This document shows positions 18,359 through 32,929 of a DNA stretch of 64,000 nt, one piece after another. Numbering within the stretch: the first letter of the stretch is position 1; each line of letters opens with the position of its first letter. Source of the DNA: Hansschlegelia beijingensis. GTDB lineage: Bacteria; Pseudomonadota; Alphaproteobacteria; Rhizobiales; Methylopilaceae. Below the pieces are notes generated by a model. The model was not told the origin of the DNA and searched no databases. It saw nothing but the letters and a program-made list of their open reading frames with translations. The stretch lies in the NCBI RefSeq assembly GCF_014196425.1, contig NZ_JACIDR010000001.1:62001-126000 (forward strand), in the 5' to 3' direction. A program made the translations under genes and the position numbers.

Positions 18359-19303
18359 ATGTCAGTCACCGATCTCGGAGTCTCGGCGCGCGGCCGCGCG
18401 CTCGATCCAACGGCGCGCGGCGTCATCGCGATGGTCGTCGGCATGGCGTTCCAGGTGACGAACGACGCCGTGGTCAAGCTGATCGCCGCGCGCCTTCCGG
18501 CCTCGGAGATCATGGCGCTGCGCGGCGTGATGGCGATCGCGCTGATGCTCGCCGTCATCCTGGCCGCCGGCCACGGGCCGCGTCTGAGGACGCTGGCCCA
18601 TCCGCTGGTCGTGCTGCGTTCCGCGCTCGAGGCCGGCTGCTGTCTGCTCTACGTCACCGCGCTGTCCGGCCTGGGGCTCGCCGAGTTCACCAGCATCGTG
18701 CAGGCGACGCCGCTCATCCTGACCGCGATCGCGGTCGCGATCGGCTGGCAGAGCGTGGGGGCGCGGCGCTGGGCCGCCATCGGGGTCGGCTTCGTGGGCG
18801 TTCTGCTGGTCGCCAAGCCGTCGCCCAGCGGCGTCAACGCCTATGCGGCGCTCGCGCTGCTCTCGGCGGTCATCATGGCGGTGCGCGATCTGGTGACGCG
18901 CCGCATTCCGGGCCACGCGCCCTCGCTGGTGGTGACCCTCGGGGCGACGATCGCGGTGACCCTGCTGGGCGCGGCCGGCGGCGCCGCGCAGCCCGCCTCC
19001 TGGATCGCCCCGGACGCCCGCGAGATCATCCTGCTCGTCGGCGTGGCGGCGCTCGTCTGCGCCTGCAACATGACGATCGTGCTGGCCTTCCGGCTCGGCG
19101 ACATGGCCGTGGTCGGGCCGTTCCGCTACAGCGTCATCCTCGGCTCGTTGATCCTCGGATACGCCGTGTGGGGCGATCGGCCCGACGCGCTCGGCCTCGT
19201 CGGGGCGGCGCTGATCGTCGGCTCCGGCCTCTATGCGCTGCGGCGCGAGCGCGAGCGCGGCGAACCGACGACCGCCGCGGAGGGCGTCGCCGGTCCGGTC
19301 TGA
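18359..19303 (+). CDS. EamA-family (DMT) transporter
   Basis: The 314-residue inner-membrane protein has about ten hydrophobic helices arranged as two EamA repeats (residues about 24-145 and 165-295). Motifs such as LPASEIMALRGVMAIALML and DMAVVGPFRYSVILGSLILGY are typical of the drug/metabolite transporter superfamily. Substrate is not predictable. Its stop lies six bases from the galU stop, and the two genes converge across a small palindrome. Confidence 0.88.
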   Translation: MSVTDLGVSARGRALDPTARGVIAMVVGMAFQVTNDAVVKLIAARLPASEIMALRGVMAIALMLAVILAAGHGPRLRTLAHPLVVLRSALEAGCCLLYVTALSGLGLAEFTSIVQATPLILTAIAVAIGWQSVGARRWAAIGVGFVGVLLVAKPSPSGVNAYAALALLSAVIMAVRDLVTRRIPGHAPSLVVTLGATIAVTLLGAAGGAAQPASWIAPDAREIILLVGVAALVCACNMTIVLAFRLGDMAVVGPFRYSVILGSLILGYAVWGDRPDALGLVGAALIVGSGLYALRRERERGEPTTAAEGVAGPV

Positions 19304-19309
19304 GCGCGC

Positions 19310-20188
19310 TCAGAGAGCGAGCAGCGTCTCGAGCTCCGCGCGGAAGTCGCCGGCCATGTCGGGGCGGGCGAGCGCATAGGCGACGTTCGCGGTCAGGAAG
19401 CCGATCTTGGATCCGGTGTCGTAGACCTTGCCCGGGAAGGCGTAGCCCGAGAAGGGCTGCGTCTCGGTCAGCCGGAGCATCGAGTCCGTGAGCTGGATCT
19501 CGCCGCCGGCGCCCGCCTCCTGCCGGCTGAGCAGATCGAAGATCTCCGGCTGCAGGATGTAGCGCCCCGAGATCGCAAGGTTCGACTCGGCCGTGCCGGG
19601 CTTGGGCTTTTCGACCATCGAGGTCATGCGGAAGCCCTTGCCGACCTTCTCGCCGGCGCCGACGATGCCGTACTGGTGCGTCTGGTCCTCGGGCACCTCG
19701 TAGACCGAAACCACGTTGCCGCCTCCGGCCTCCTCATAGACGTCGATCATGTCGGCGAGGCAGCCGCGCGGCGACTGGTGCAGCATGTCGGGCAGCAGCA
19801 GCGCGAAGGGCTCGTCGCCGACGATGTCGCGCGCGCACCAAACCGCGTGGCCGAGGCCGAGCGGCTCCTGCTGGCGGGTGAAGCTCGTCTGCCCGGCGGC
19901 CGGGAGCATCTCCCGCAGCAGTTCGAGCTCCTTGGTCTTGCCGCGCCGCTCGAGCGTGGCGTCGAGCTCGAAGTGCTTGTCGAAGTGATCCTCGATCACG
20001 CTTTTGTTGCGTCCGGTCACAAAGATGAAATGCTCGACGCCGGCCGCCTTCGCCTCCTCGACCACATGCTGGATCGCTGGACGGTCGACGATGGTGAGCA
20101 TCTCCTTGGGAACAGCCTTGGTGGCGGGCAGGAAGCGCGTGCCGAGACCGGCGACAGGGAACACGGCTTTGCGGATCTTGCGGGACAT
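19310..20188 (-). CDS. galU: UTP-glucose-1-phosphate uridylyltransferase
   Basis: The enzyme makes UDP-glucose for exopolysaccharide, LPS and osmoprotective glucans. The 292-residue product starts [21 protein letters not shown], the nucleotide-binding signature G[17 protein letters not shown]. VEKPKPGTA and [10 protein letters not shown] are further family motifs. The ATG at 20188 has GGAG six bases upstream. The longer in-frame reading has no homology and was rejected. Confidence 0.96.
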   Translation of the reverse strand: MSRKIRKAVFPVAGLGTRFLPATKAVPKEMLTIVDRPAIQHVVEEAKAAGVEHFIFVTGRNKSVIEDHFDKHFELDATLERRGKTKELELLREMLPAAGQTSFTRQQEPLGLGHAVWCARDIVGDEPFALLLPDMLHQSPRGCLADMIDVYEEAGGGNVVSVYEVPEDQTHQYGIVGAGEKVGKGFRMTSMVEKPKPGTAESNLAISGRYILQPEIFDLLSRQEAGAGGEIQLTDSMLRLTETQPFSGYAFPGKVYDTGSKIGFLTANVAYALARPDMAGDFRAELETLLAL

Positions 20189-20410
20189 GAGGGCTCCAGG
20201 AGGGGGCAGCAGCCGCAGATTGGCCGCGGTCGGCGTGTAGATTTGTGTCGTTCGGGCGGTCCGTAAAGGGCGGCGCCCACGATCCACGTATCAAAGCGGG
20301 ATTGGAACGCGGTTAACGGAATGCAAACTCTGACGCGTATCCTCAGTGGAGCATTCAGAGCAGCGGCGTCGCCCCGCCGTTCGGGGCGCGCGTCGCCGGG
20401 AGAATACGCC

Positions 20411-21625
20411 ATGACGAACGGAACTCGCGCGCGCCTCCTGCGCGCCTTCGCCGCGACGGCCCTGGGCCTGGCCGCAGCGCTGGCGGTCGCGCCGGCGTCC
20501 GCGCAGAGCGACCCGCGGCTCGCCGCTTTCATCGCCAAGCTGAAGCCGGAAGCCGCCCGCGCGGGCGTCAGCGCCGCGACGGTCGACCGCGCCTTCCGCG
20601 GCGTGCGGCTCGACACCGAGGCGATCGCCAAGTCGCAGACCCAGCTCGAGTTCAAGCTGACGATCGCGCAGTATATCGACACCCAGGTGTCCGACACGCG
20701 GATCGCGGCCGGCAAGTTGAACTACGCGCAGTGGAGCGACCTGCTGGCGCGCATCGAGCGCAGCTACGGCGTGGATCGCTACGCGGTGCTCGCGGTGTGG
20801 GGCATGGAGACGAATTACGGCGCCTCCATGGGCGGCCACAATGTCATCGAGGCGCTCGCCACTCTGGCCTGCTGCCAGCCGAAGCGGCCGCAGTTCTTCC
20901 GCAAGGAGCTGATCGCGGCGCTGCAGATCCTGCAGAACGGCGACATCACGCCCGACAAGATGATCGGTTCGTGGGCCGGCGCGATGGGCCAGACCCAGTT
21001 CATGCCGACCAGCTACAAGGCCTACGCGGCCGACGGCGACGGAGACGGCAAGCGGGACATCTGGACCTCGGTTCCGGACGCGCTGGCCTCGACGGCGAAC
21101 TACCTGCGCAAGCATGGCTGGAGGTCGGGCGAGACCTGGGGCTACGAGATCGTGCCGCCGGCCGGCGCGAAGTCCGGCCAGGCCATGTCGCTCGCGCAGT
21201 GGCGCGCCGCCGGCGCCAAGCGGGTGGCGGGGCGCGAACTGCCGGGCGGCGCCGCGCGCGCGACGCTGTTCCTGCCGGGCGGCGCGGGCGGGCCGGCCTT
21301 CCTGATGTTGCAGAACTATCGGGTCATCAAGCGCTACAACAACGCCGACGCCTACGCGATGGCGGTCGGCCATCTGTCCGACCGCATCCGCGGGGGAGGG
21401 CCGTTCGTCACCCAGTGGCTGAACCACGACCGCCCGCTCGACGAGCCGAGCCGGATGGAGCTGCAGGCCCTGCTCGGCCGTATGGGCTTCGACGTCGGGG
21501 AGCCGGACGGCAAGATCGGCCCGGCGACGCGCTCCGCGATCATGTCCTATCAGAAGACCCAGGGACTTCCGCCCACGGGCTACGCCAGCGTTTCGCTGCT
21601 GCGCCGGCTCAAGACGGGGCGGTGA
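20411..21625 (+). CDS. Lytic murein transglycosylase (MltB family) with peptidoglycan-binding domain
   Basis: The 404-residue precursor has a signal peptide ending near APASAQ, an SLT_2/MltB catalytic domain (catalytic Glu133 in [35 protein letters not shown]) and a C-terminal PG_binding_1 domain from about residue 345 ([24 protein letters not shown]). It cleaves the glycan strand to 1,6-anhydro-muropeptides in the periplasm. I chose the ATG at 20411, which has GGGAG upstream and is followed directly by the signal peptide. An SGNH-like gene follows after 48 bp. Confidence 0.94.
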   Translation: MTNGTRARLLRAFAATALGLAAALAVAPASAQSDPRLAAFIAKLKPEAARAGVSAATVDRAFRGVRLDTEAIAKSQTQLEFKLTIAQYIDTQVSDTRIAAGKLNYAQWSDLLARIERSYGVDRYAVLAVWGMETNYGASMGGHNVIEALATLACCQPKRPQFFRKELIAALQILQNGDITPDKMIGSWAGAMGQTQFMPTSYKAYAADGDGDGKRDIWTSVPDALASTANYLRKHGWRSGETWGYEIVPPAGAKSGQAMSLAQWRAAGAKRVAGRELPGGAARATLFLPGGAGGPAFLMLQNYRVIKRYNNADAYAMAVGHLSDRIRGGGPFVTQWLNHDRPLDEPSRMELQALLGRMGFDVGEPDGKIGPATRSAIMSYQKTQGLPPTGYASVSLLRRLKTGR

Positions 21626-21673
21626 GCCCCGCCGGCGTTTGCGGGCTACGCGGGGCGTGGTAGCGTAGTCCGC

Positions 21674-23158
21674 ATGAAACGGCTGGTCCTGGGCGCGCTG
21701 CTGGCGATCTTCGCCGCTCAGATGCTCGCCTTCGCGCCGGAGGCGGGCGCGCAGGACTATTACCGTCGCTACCAGGAAGCTCCGCCGCCGTCCGAGCGGT
21801 CGGCGCGCCAGCGCCGCTACGTGGACGAGGACGACGCCTACTTCCAGCGGCGCATGCAGTATTACCGGCGCGACCAGGTCGCGCGCCGTCAGCAGGAGGC
21901 GCGGCGCTCGACCGAAGCGGCCCGGCCGCGGTCCGTCTTCCCGATCCCGTTCCTGCAGCGCCTGTTCGGGTCGCGTGACGACGACGAGCGGGAGGCTCCC
22001 GGCGACTGGCGGGCCAGGCGCGATCCCGGCGCGGTCGAGGTGCGGCCGCAGCGCCGGACCGTACGGCGCAGCAGGCCTCCGGCCGAGCCCGCCAAAACCC
22101 CTCTGCCGCCGAACGTCGTGGCGTTGCCCAAGGTCGCCCCCGACACCTTCGTGGCCGTGTTCGGCGACACCGTCGCCGACGAGCTCGCCGGCGGGCTGGA
22201 GGAAGCCTTCGTGGACGCGCCGGGCCTCGTGGTCCGCCGCCACGTCAAGGCGAACGCCGGCCTCGTGCGCTCGGACTATTTCGACGTCGTGGCGGACGCC
22301 CGCAAGGCGGTCGAGTCCGAGCAGATCACCTTCGCGGTGATCGACGTCGGGGTGAACGACCGGCAGCCCTTCGTCGACATGCGGCACGCTCCGCCGCTCT
22401 CCGACGAGTGGATCAGGCGCTACGGCGAGCGGGTGAACGCGCTGCTCGCGCCCTTCAGGGAAAAGAAGATCCCGGTCTACTGGGTGGGCCTCGCGCCGAG
22501 CGAGAGCCGCAAGGCGAGCGCCGATCACACCGCGCTCAACACCCTGATCAAGGAGCGCGTCGAGGCCGCCGGCGGAACCTATGTGGACGTCTGGGAGGGC
22601 TTCGTCGACGAGGGCGGCGCCTATATGGCGGACGGCCCGCAACTCGACGGCCAGATCGGCCGGCTGAGGCTCGACGACGGGGTGCATTTCTCGCGGGCGG
22701 GCGCCCGCAAGCTGGCGCACTACGTCGAGCGCGAGATCCGCAAGGTCTACCGGCCCTCGGCCAGCGATCCGAACGCGATGATCGGAGCGATCGCGCCCGA
22801 GGGGGATCCGCAGCCGCCGCCCGGCGCGCCGGGCGAGATGAACCGGCCGCGCCCGCTGTCGAGCCCGATGATCGTGCTGACCGCGCCCCGCAAGGCGGAG
22901 GGCGGCGCGCTCGCGGCGGCCGCAATGGCGGTGCCGGCGCGCGACGCTTCGCCGGACGCCGAACGGGTTCTGGTGAACGGGGAGACGCTCGACCCCGAGC
23001 CGGGCCGGCTCGACGATCACCGCTGGCCGGGCGCGACGCCCGCGAAGGCGGAGAGCAAGCCCGAGACGCCGGCGGCCCCCGATGCGGGGCCTCGTGCGGG
23101 CCTGGACAATGCCCGCACGCCCACGCCCTCGCCGACTGCGCCCCAACCCCAGCCTTGA
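21674..23158 (+). CDS. DUF459/SGNH-fold exported protein lacking the catalytic serine
   Basis: The 494-residue precursor has a signal peptide (about residues 1-26), an Arg/Gln-rich region, an SGNH-hydrolase-like domain at about residues 158-360, and a Pro/Ala-rich tail. The block I motif that normally reads GDS is FGDTVADELAGGL here, with Thr166 in place of the nucleophile. The block III Asn (GVND, Asn228) and the DxxH dyad (DGVHF, Asp335/His338) are kept. It may therefore be a weak esterase or a binding protein. It probably shares a transcript with the upstream lytic transglycosylase, suggesting a cell-wall role. Confidence 0.82.
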   Translation: MKRLVLGALLAIFAAQMLAFAPEAGAQDYYRRYQEAPPPSERSARQRRYVDEDDAYFQRRMQYYRRDQVARRQQEARRSTEAARPRSVFPIPFLQRLFGSRDDDEREAPGDWRARRDPGAVEVRPQRRTVRRSRPPAEPAKTPLPPNVVALPKVAPDTFVAVFGDTVADELAGGLEEAFVDAPGLVVRRHVKANAGLVRSDYFDVVADARKAVESEQITFAVIDVGVNDRQPFVDMRHAPPLSDEWIRRYGERVNALLAPFREKKIPVYWVGLAPSESRKASADHTALNTLIKERVEAAGGTYVDVWEGFVDEGGAYMADGPQLDGQIGRLRLDDGVHFSRAGARKLAHYVEREIRKVYRPSASDPNAMIGAIAPEGDPQPPPGAPGEMNRPRPLSSPMIVLTAPRKAEGGALAAAAMAVPARDASPDAERVLVNGETLDPEPGRLDDHRWPGATPAKAESKPETPAAPDAGPRAGLDNARTPTPSPTAPQPQP

Positions 23159-23216
23159 GCTAGCGCTGCGGCCGTTCCCCGCCGCAGCCATCAGGCGGAG
23201 ACGCCCGGTCGGGCCG

Positions 23217-24641
23217 TCAGCGCGGCAGCGTGGTGGCGCCGGTGAGGAAGACGTCGATCGCGCGCGCCGCCTGGCGGCCTTCGCGGATCGCCCACACCAC
23301 CAGCGACTGGCCGCGCCGCATGTCGCCCGCCGCGAACACCTTGGGGCTCGAGGTGACGTAATTGTCCTCGTCGGCGAGCACGTTGCCGCGCTTGTCGAGC
23401 GCGACGCCGGACTGCTCGATCAGGCCCTCGAACACCGGGCCCGTGAAGCCGAGCGCGATGAACACCAGGTCCGCCTTGATGACGAACTCGGTGCCGGGGA
23501 TCGGCTGGCGCTTGGCGTCCGCGCGCGCGCAACGCACGCCGGTGACCTTGCCGTTCTGCCCCTCGATGCCGAGCGTGACGGCGGCGAACTCGCGCTCCGC
23601 GCCCTCCGCCTGGCTGGACGAGGTGCGGAACTTGGTCGGCCAGTAGGGCCAGGTGATCAGCTTGTCCTCGATCTTCGGCGGCACCGGGCGGATGTCGAGC
23701 TGCGTGACCCGGATCGCGCCCTGGCGGAACGCGGTGCCGACGCAGTCGGACGCCGTGTCGCCGCCGCCGATTACGACGACATGCTTGGCGCCGGCTTCGA
23801 CGGTCGCCTCGGGGATGTGGTTCTCGAAGCCGTTGCGGCGGTTCTGCTGCACCAGATAGGGCATCGCGTAGTGCACGCCCTCGAGCTCCTGACCGGGCAG
23901 CTGCGGGTCGCGGGGCTTCTCCGCGCCGCCGGCGAACAGCACGGCGTCATGGCCGGCGACCAGCTCGTCCACGCTCATGTCGACGCCGACATTGACGCCG
24001 TAGTGGAAGACCACGCCCTCGGCTTCCATCTGCTCGACCCGGCGGTCGATGTGGCGCTTCTCCATCTTGAAGTCCGGGATGCCGTAGCGCATCAGGCCGC
24101 CGGCCTTGGGCTCGCGCTCATAGACGTGGACCTCGTGGCCGACGCGGGCGAGCTGCTGGGCGGCCGCCATGCCGGCCGGCCCCGAGCCGACGATCCCGAC
24201 CTTCTTGCCGGTCTTGTGCTCGGCGGGCTCCGGGACCACCCAGCCATTGGCCCAGGCCTTGTCGCCGATCGCCTGCTCGATCGTCTTGATCGCGACCGGG
24301 ATGTTCTCGAGGTTGAGCGTGCACGCCTCCTCGCAGGGCGCGGGGCAGATGCGGCCGGTGAACTCGGGGAAGTTGTTGGTGGAATGGAGGTTGCGGGAGG
24401 CCTCCTGCCAGTCGTCGGCGTAGATCAGGTCGTTCCAGTCCGGAATCTGGTTGTGGACCGGACAGCCCTGCGGCCCGTGGCAGAACGGGATGCCGCAATC
24501 CATGCAGCGCGCGGCCTGCTTGCCGACTTCCGCGTCCGACAGCGGCAGGGTGAATTCGCGGAAATGACGGATACGGTCGGAGGCCGGCTGATAGCGCGCC
24601 TCCTGCCGCTCGATCTCGAGAAAACCTGTGACCTTGCCCAT
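23217..24641 (-). CDS. gltD: Glutamate synthase (NADPH) small subunit
   Basis: The 474-residue flavoprotein passes electrons from NADPH to the large subunit. Visible features are the N-terminal iron-sulfur cysteines ([20 protein letters not shown] and [14 protein letters not shown]), an FAD-binding [20 protein letters not shown] and an NADPH-binding [21 protein letters not shown]. Length matches the family. It follows gltB by about 160 bp on the same strand. Together they form GOGAT, the nitrogen-assimilation enzyme working with glutamine synthetase. Confidence 0.97.
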   Translation of the reverse strand: MGKVTGFLEIERQEARYQPASDRIRHFREFTLPLSDAEVGKQAARCMDCGIPFCHGPQGCPVHNQIPDWNDLIYADDWQEASRNLHSTNNFPEFTGRICPAPCEEACTLNLENIPVAIKTIEQAIGDKAWANGWVVPEPAEHKTGKKVGIVGSGPAGMAAAQQLARVGHEVHVYEREPKAGGLMRYGIPDFKMEKRHIDRRVEQMEAEGVVFHYGVNVGVDMSVDELVAGHDAVLFAGGAEKPRDPQLPGQELEGVHYAMPYLVQQNRRNGFENHIPEATVEAGAKHVVVIGGGDTASDCVGTAFRQGAIRVTQLDIRPVPPKIEDKLITWPYWPTKFRTSSSQAEGAEREFAAVTLGIEGQNGKVTGVRCARADAKRQPIPGTEFVIKADLVFIALGFTGPVFEGLIEQSGVALDKRGNVLADEDNYVTSSPKVFAAGDMRRGQSLVVWAIREGRQAARAIDVFLTGATTLPR

Positions 24642-24800
24642 TTCCTGGTCTCCTCCTTGCGGAGGCCCCGTTCGCTTGTCCGCACGCCATGACCGTCACG
24701 GGCTCAGGCCCGGTCGACACAGGTTTAGACCCGTTCTGATGAGACCCCGGAGGCGCCCTCTTAGGGCCTCCGGGACGACGACGCTAGTCGCGGCTGCGCA

Positions 24801-29513
<4,713 letters not shown>

Positions 29514-29771
29514 CGCCGTCCCTCGCGCTGGGTCGATCTTGAGGTCGCCCGCCATTCAGCCGCACGCACGCGTATGGCGGCCGAAACGGGACCGGCCGGT
29601 CCTCCGACCGCCCGCCGCCGCATCGTCCGCAATTCGCAGAACACAGCCGCAGTTCGCAAATGGACAGCCTTGCTGTCCTATCGCGCACGTTTAAGCAGAA
29701 AACCGTCGACCGGTAAAGCGCCCGCGTCAACCCGCCGGCGCTGAAGCGCGGCCCGCGGGAGAGGGGCGCGC

Positions 29772-29805
29772 AAATAAAAAGGCGTCCCGGGTTTCCCGGG
29801 ACGCC
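29772..29805 (-). terminator. Rho-independent terminator of hsp20
   Basis: On the minus strand, an 11-bp perfect stem (GGCGTCCCGGG with CCCGGGACGCC, 3-nt loop) is followed by TTTTTATTTG. It begins 26 bp beyond the hsp20 stop. Confidence 0.92.
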
Positions 29806-29831
29806 CCCGTCTGGCGGCGCTGTTTCGCCGA

Positions 29832-30311
29832 TTACGCAGCCTTCGCCTGCGAGTCGACCACCTGCGCGTCGATCTGGGCCGGCTTGGCGCCCGCGCCGAT
29901 CGGGATGATCCGGGGCTTCTTGGCCTCCGGAACCTCACGCACGAGGTCGATATGCAGCAGGCCGTTCTCCAGGCTCGCGCCCGTCACCTGGACGTGGTCG
30001 GCGAGCTGGAACCGGCGCTCGAAAGCGCGCGCGGCGATGCCCTGGTGGAGAACGTCAGTCTTCCGCTCCTCGGCCGCCTTCTCACCGCGGACGGTCAGCG
30101 CGCTTTCCTTGACCTCGATGTTGAGGTCCTTCTCGCTGAAGCCCGCGACCGCGACCGTGATCCGGTACGCGTTCTCGGCGGTCCGCTCGATGTTGTAGGG
30201 CGGGTAGCCCGGGGTCGAGGCGTCGCCGCCGGCCACGCTGTCGAGCAGCGAGAACAGGCGATCAAAGCCGACGGTCGAACGGTAGAGCGGGGCAAGGTCG
30301 AACTGGCGCAT
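29832..30311 (-). CDS. Small heat-shock protein (Hsp20/IbpA family)
   Basis: The 159-residue chaperone starts MRQFDLAPLYRSTVGFDRLF and has the alpha-crystallin domain at about residues 38-130 (YPPYNIERTAENAYRITVAV, GEKAAEERKTDVLHQGIAARAFER, GASLENGLLHIDL). The C-terminal IxI-type anchor is RIIPI. It holds unfolding proteins in the cytoplasm until DnaK/ClpB can refold them. The ATG at 30311 has a perfect AGGAGG seven bases upstream. It is monocistronic with a strong terminator, and a possible sigma-32-like promoter lies about 100 bp upstream. Confidence 0.95.
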   Translation of the reverse strand: MRQFDLAPLYRSTVGFDRLFSLLDSVAGGDASTPGYPPYNIERTAENAYRITVAVAGFSEKDLNIEVKESALTVRGEKAAEERKTDVLHQGIAARAFERRFQLADHVQVTGASLENGLLHIDLVREVPEAKKPRIIPIGAGAKPAQIDAQVVDSQAKAA

Positions 30312-30408
30312 CTCATATCCTCCTGATGAAGCGACATAAGCTCGGTCCGCCATGACGGCCGGACCTGATTTCACCTTTCGCCACAGCCGGTTGGCCTGTG
30401 ACGGACGA

Positions 30409-30438
30409 AATTTGGGAAGTCCGCCGAGAACCGTCAAG
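30409..30438 (-). promoter_or_regulatory. Possible heat-shock promoter of hsp20
   Basis: On the minus strand CTTGACG (30438-30432) is followed after 17 bases by CAAATT, within CCCAAATTT. CTTGA in the -35 region and a C-rich start of the -10 are features of alphaproteobacterial RpoH promoters. The match is partial, so this is only a candidate. Confidence 0.3.
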
Positions 30439-30520
30439 AGGGGTCCGGGACGGCGCCGGATATGTTTGCTAAGACGGGCCCGGAGCGGCCCGGCCGCGCG
30501 ACGTTCCAACCGGGTTTGCA

Positions 30521-31516
30521 ATGCCGTTCTCTGCGCCAGGACGCTCGGCTCCGCCGCGCGACGCCTTCGACTCGCTTCTGTTCCCGCCGGGGGAGGGCGC
30601 CCCGGCCGGCGCGCGCGTGCGGATTCTCTCCGCGGCGGACGGCGTGCGGCTGCGCGCGGCCTTCTGGCGGCCGCCCGGGACCGCCCGCGGCACGGTGTGC
30701 CTGTTCCACGGCCGCATCGAGTTCATTGAGAAATACGCCGAGACCGTCGGCGACCTGCTGGGCCGCGGCTTCGCGGTCGCGACGCTGGATTTCCGTGGGC
30801 AGGGTGGCTCGCAGCGCCTGCTGCGAAACCCGCTCAAGGGGCACGTCGCGGACTTCGCGCAGTACCGCCTCGACGCCGAGGCGCTGATGCGCCAGCTCGT
30901 CTTCACGGACTGCCCGCCCCCGTTCTTCGCGCTCGGCCACTCGATGTCCGCGCCGGTTCTGCTCACGCTCGCGGAGCGGCAGCCGCAATGGTTCGAGCGC
31001 ATCGTGCTGATCGCGCCGCTGATCGGCCTGCGCCGCAACGTCAACGGAAGATGGGCGCACGGGCTTGCGGCCGGGCTCTGCGGCGCGGGCCTGTCTCGGG
31101 CCTATGTGCCCGGCGGGGTCGACCGTCCGATGTCCCTGCTGCCGTTCGAGGGCAACCCGGTCACCTCCGACAGCAAGCGCTACGAGCGGACCGCGGCGCT
31201 GATCCGGCACGCCCCCGAGCTCGGTCTCGGCGCGCCCACCATCGGATGGCTGCACGCCGCCTACCAGGCGACCGCCGCGATCGGCCGGCGCGGGCGACCC
31301 GAGGCGTTCCGCGTGCCGACGCTGATCATGACGGCGGGCGACGACCGCATCGTGGATCCGCTCGCGGGCGCGAGCTTCGCGGCGCGGCTCAGGGGCGGCG
31401 GACATCTGATGATGCGGGGCGCGCGCCACGAGATCATGAGCGAGCGCGACGACATCCGCGACCTGTTCTGGGCGGCGTTCGACGCCTTCGTGCCAGGCAG
31501 CCGCGCGCTCCGCTGA
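30521..31516 (+). CDS. Alpha/beta hydrolase, lysophospholipase/monoglyceride-lipase-like
   Basis: The 331-residue protein is a serine hydrolase of the PldB-like (Hydrolase_4) group. FHGRIEFIEKY carries the oxyanion region, DFRGQGGS follows, the nucleophile elbow is GHSMSA, the acid is in TAGDDRIVD, and the catalytic histidine is in GARHEIMSE. There is no signal peptide, so it is likely cytoplasmic or peripheral. It is divergent from hsp20 and convergent with the hisN-DUF805 pair. Substrate is not known. Confidence 0.88.
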   Translation: MPFSAPGRSAPPRDAFDSLLFPPGEGAPAGARVRILSAADGVRLRAAFWRPPGTARGTVCLFHGRIEFIEKYAETVGDLLGRGFAVATLDFRGQGGSQRLLRNPLKGHVADFAQYRLDAEALMRQLVFTDCPPPFFALGHSMSAPVLLTLAERQPQWFERIVLIAPLIGLRRNVNGRWAHGLAAGLCGAGLSRAYVPGGVDRPMSLLPFEGNPVTSDSKRYERTAALIRHAPELGLGAPTIGWLHAAYQATAAIGRRGRPEAFRVPTLIMTAGDDRIVDPLAGASFAARLRGGGHLMMRGARHEIMSERDDIRDLFWAAFDAFVPGSRALR

Positions 31517-31522
31517 GGGCGC

Positions 31523-31942
31523 TCAGGCGAGCGGATCGGGGCCGTAGCGGTTGGTCCTGCGCGACCCGCGCACGAAGCCGAGATAGACGAACAGCGCGAG
31601 GCTGACCGCGCCGCCGAGCACCGCCGCGTAGGTGGGCGCGAGGCCGAAATCGCCCCCATAGGCGATCGCCGCCGCGGCGACCAGCACGCCGAGCCCGAGC
31701 CAGCCGTTGCGGCCGTGATCCTGGAAGCGCCGCACCGACAGCGAGGCGAGCGTCAGCGCCGAGACCACGAAGGCGATCGAGGACAGGATGAGAAAGGCGG
31801 GCTGGCTGTACGGCTGCGCCAGCCAGCCGGCGGCGACCAGAAGGCCGCTGACGATCGCGGACGCGAGCGAGCGCCGCCAGTAGACGAGCCGCGGGATGCG
31901 TCCCGCGAAGCTCAGATAGTCGCGCCTCAGGCGGGCGAGCAT
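31523..31942 (-). CDS. DUF805 membrane protein
   Basis: The 139-residue protein begins MLARLRRDYLSFAGRIPRLVYW and has four hydrophobic helices, with the DUF805 signature SVRRFQDHGRNGW between helices two and three. Function of the family is unknown. The ATG at 31942 lies eight bases after the hisN stop, so the two genes are very likely cotranscribed. A short basic tail (RGSRRTNRYGPDPLA) ends the protein. Confidence 0.85.
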   Translation of the reverse strand: MLARLRRDYLSFAGRIPRLVYWRRSLASAIVSGLLVAAGWLAQPYSQPAFLILSSIAFVVSALTLASLSVRRFQDHGRNGWLGLGVLVAAAAIAYGGDFGLAPTYAAVLGGAVSLALFVYLGFVRGSRRTNRYGPDPLA

Positions 31943-31950
31943 GCCGGCGC

Positions 31951-32736
31951 TCAGCCGCGCGCGAGCCGCTCGAGCGCGGCCTCGTGCAGCCGCCGGTCGC
32001 CCGCGGCGACGATGCGGCCTCCCTGGCTGGCCGGCCCGCCCTCCCAGTTGGTCACCACCCCGCCGGCGCCCTCGATCAGCGGGATCAGGGCGACGATGTC
32101 GAACGGCTTGAGGTCCGCCTCGATGATGAGATCGACATGGCCGGAGGCCAGCATGGCGTAGGCGTAGCAGTCCGCGCTCCAGCGCGTCAGGCGGCTCTCG
32201 GCCGAGACGGCGTCGAACGCGGCGCGCTCCTCCGGGGTGAACATGGTCGGCGAGGTCGCCATCAGCATGGCGTCCTCGATCCTGCTGCAGGGGCGCGTCC
32301 TCAACCGACGCGTTCCGGCGGGGCCGCGATAGGAGGCGCTCATGCCGTCGCCCGAGAAGCTCTCGCCGATGAAGGGCTGGTGCATCAGCCCGAAGCACGG
32401 GGTCCCGCGGCGCAGCAATCCGATCAGCGTGCCCCAGATCGGCATGCCGAGGATGAAGGAGCGCGTTCCGTCGATCGGGTCCAGCACCCAGACGAACTCC
32501 GCGTCCGTGGCCTGGTCGCCGTGCTCCTCGCCGATCACGCCATGGCTCGGGAAGGTCTCCCGGATTATCGCGCGCATCACGCTCTCGCCGGCCTTGTCGG
32601 CGGCCGTCACGGGGTCGAAGCCCGCGCCGCGGCCCTTGTCCTCGACGCCGATGGAGGTCCTGAAGAACGGCAGAATCGCCTGCGCCGAAGCGGAGGCGAG
32701 ACGATCGACAAAGGCGGCGAAGTCGACTGCGGTCAT
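31951..32736 (-). CDS. hisN: Histidinol-phosphatase, inositol-monophosphatase family
   Basis: The 261-residue protein has the Mg-binding motifs of the IMPase superfamily: GEEHGD, the signature VWVLDPIDGTRSFI, and ADCYAYAMLASGHVDLIIE with KPFDIVALIPLIEGAGG near the C-terminus. Members of this branch in alphaproteobacteria act as HisN in histidine synthesis. A role on other sugar phosphates cannot be excluded. I use the ATG at 32736 (MTAVDFAAFVDRL), but an ATG three codons upstream is equally possible. An mmgR/suhB-type RNA lies nearby on the other strand. Confidence 0.88.
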   Translation of the reverse strand: MTAVDFAAFVDRLASASAQAILPFFRTSIGVEDKGRGAGFDPVTAADKAGESVMRAIIRETFPSHGVIGEEHGDQATDAEFVWVLDPIDGTRSFILGMPIWGTLIGLLRRGTPCFGLMHQPFIGESFSGDGMSASYRGPAGTRRLRTRPCSRIEDAMLMATSPTMFTPEERAAFDAVSAESRLTRWSADCYAYAMLASGHVDLIIEADLKPFDIVALIPLIEGAGGVVTNWEGGPASQGGRIVAAGDRRLHEAALERLARG

Positions 32737-32817
32737 CGGGTGCATCCGCTGAGAAGCAGCTCCGGAAGCGCCCGGAGCGCCGTGTATATCGCCGATCACG
32801 CTGTCCGAGTGACGCGC

Positions 32818-32862
32818 AAAAAAATCGCCGGCTTATGCGACAGGCCGTCGCATCCGGCGATT
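32818..32862 (-). terminator. Rho-independent terminator on the minus strand
   Basis: A perfect 9-bp outer stem (AATCGCCGG with CCGGCGATT, 32823-32831 and 32854-32862) encloses a perfect 6-bp inner stem (TGCGAC/GTCGCA). On the minus strand it is followed by seven T (32824-32818). It could end transcripts from the amidohydrolase gene at 33103 before they reach hisN. Confidence 0.8.
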
Positions 32863-32929
32863 AGAGCGTTTTGCCCTTGCTTTTTGTGCGGCGCAGCCGC
32901 ATTTTATTGCGGCGCGGCATTGCGATCTT

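Noticed and set aside
30312-30408. ROSE- or FourU-type RNA thermometer before hsp20
   Set aside because: No TTGCT or TTTT stretch that could pair with the AGGAGG was found, so there is no support beyond the gene's identity.
32885-32915. GC-rich hairpin and near-repeat GTGCGGCGCAGCCGC / TTGCGGCGCGGC
   Set aside because: The TGCGGC/GCCGCA hairpin followed by TTTTATT resembles a terminator, but no plus-strand gene ends there. It may be part of the small RNA promoter region or chance.
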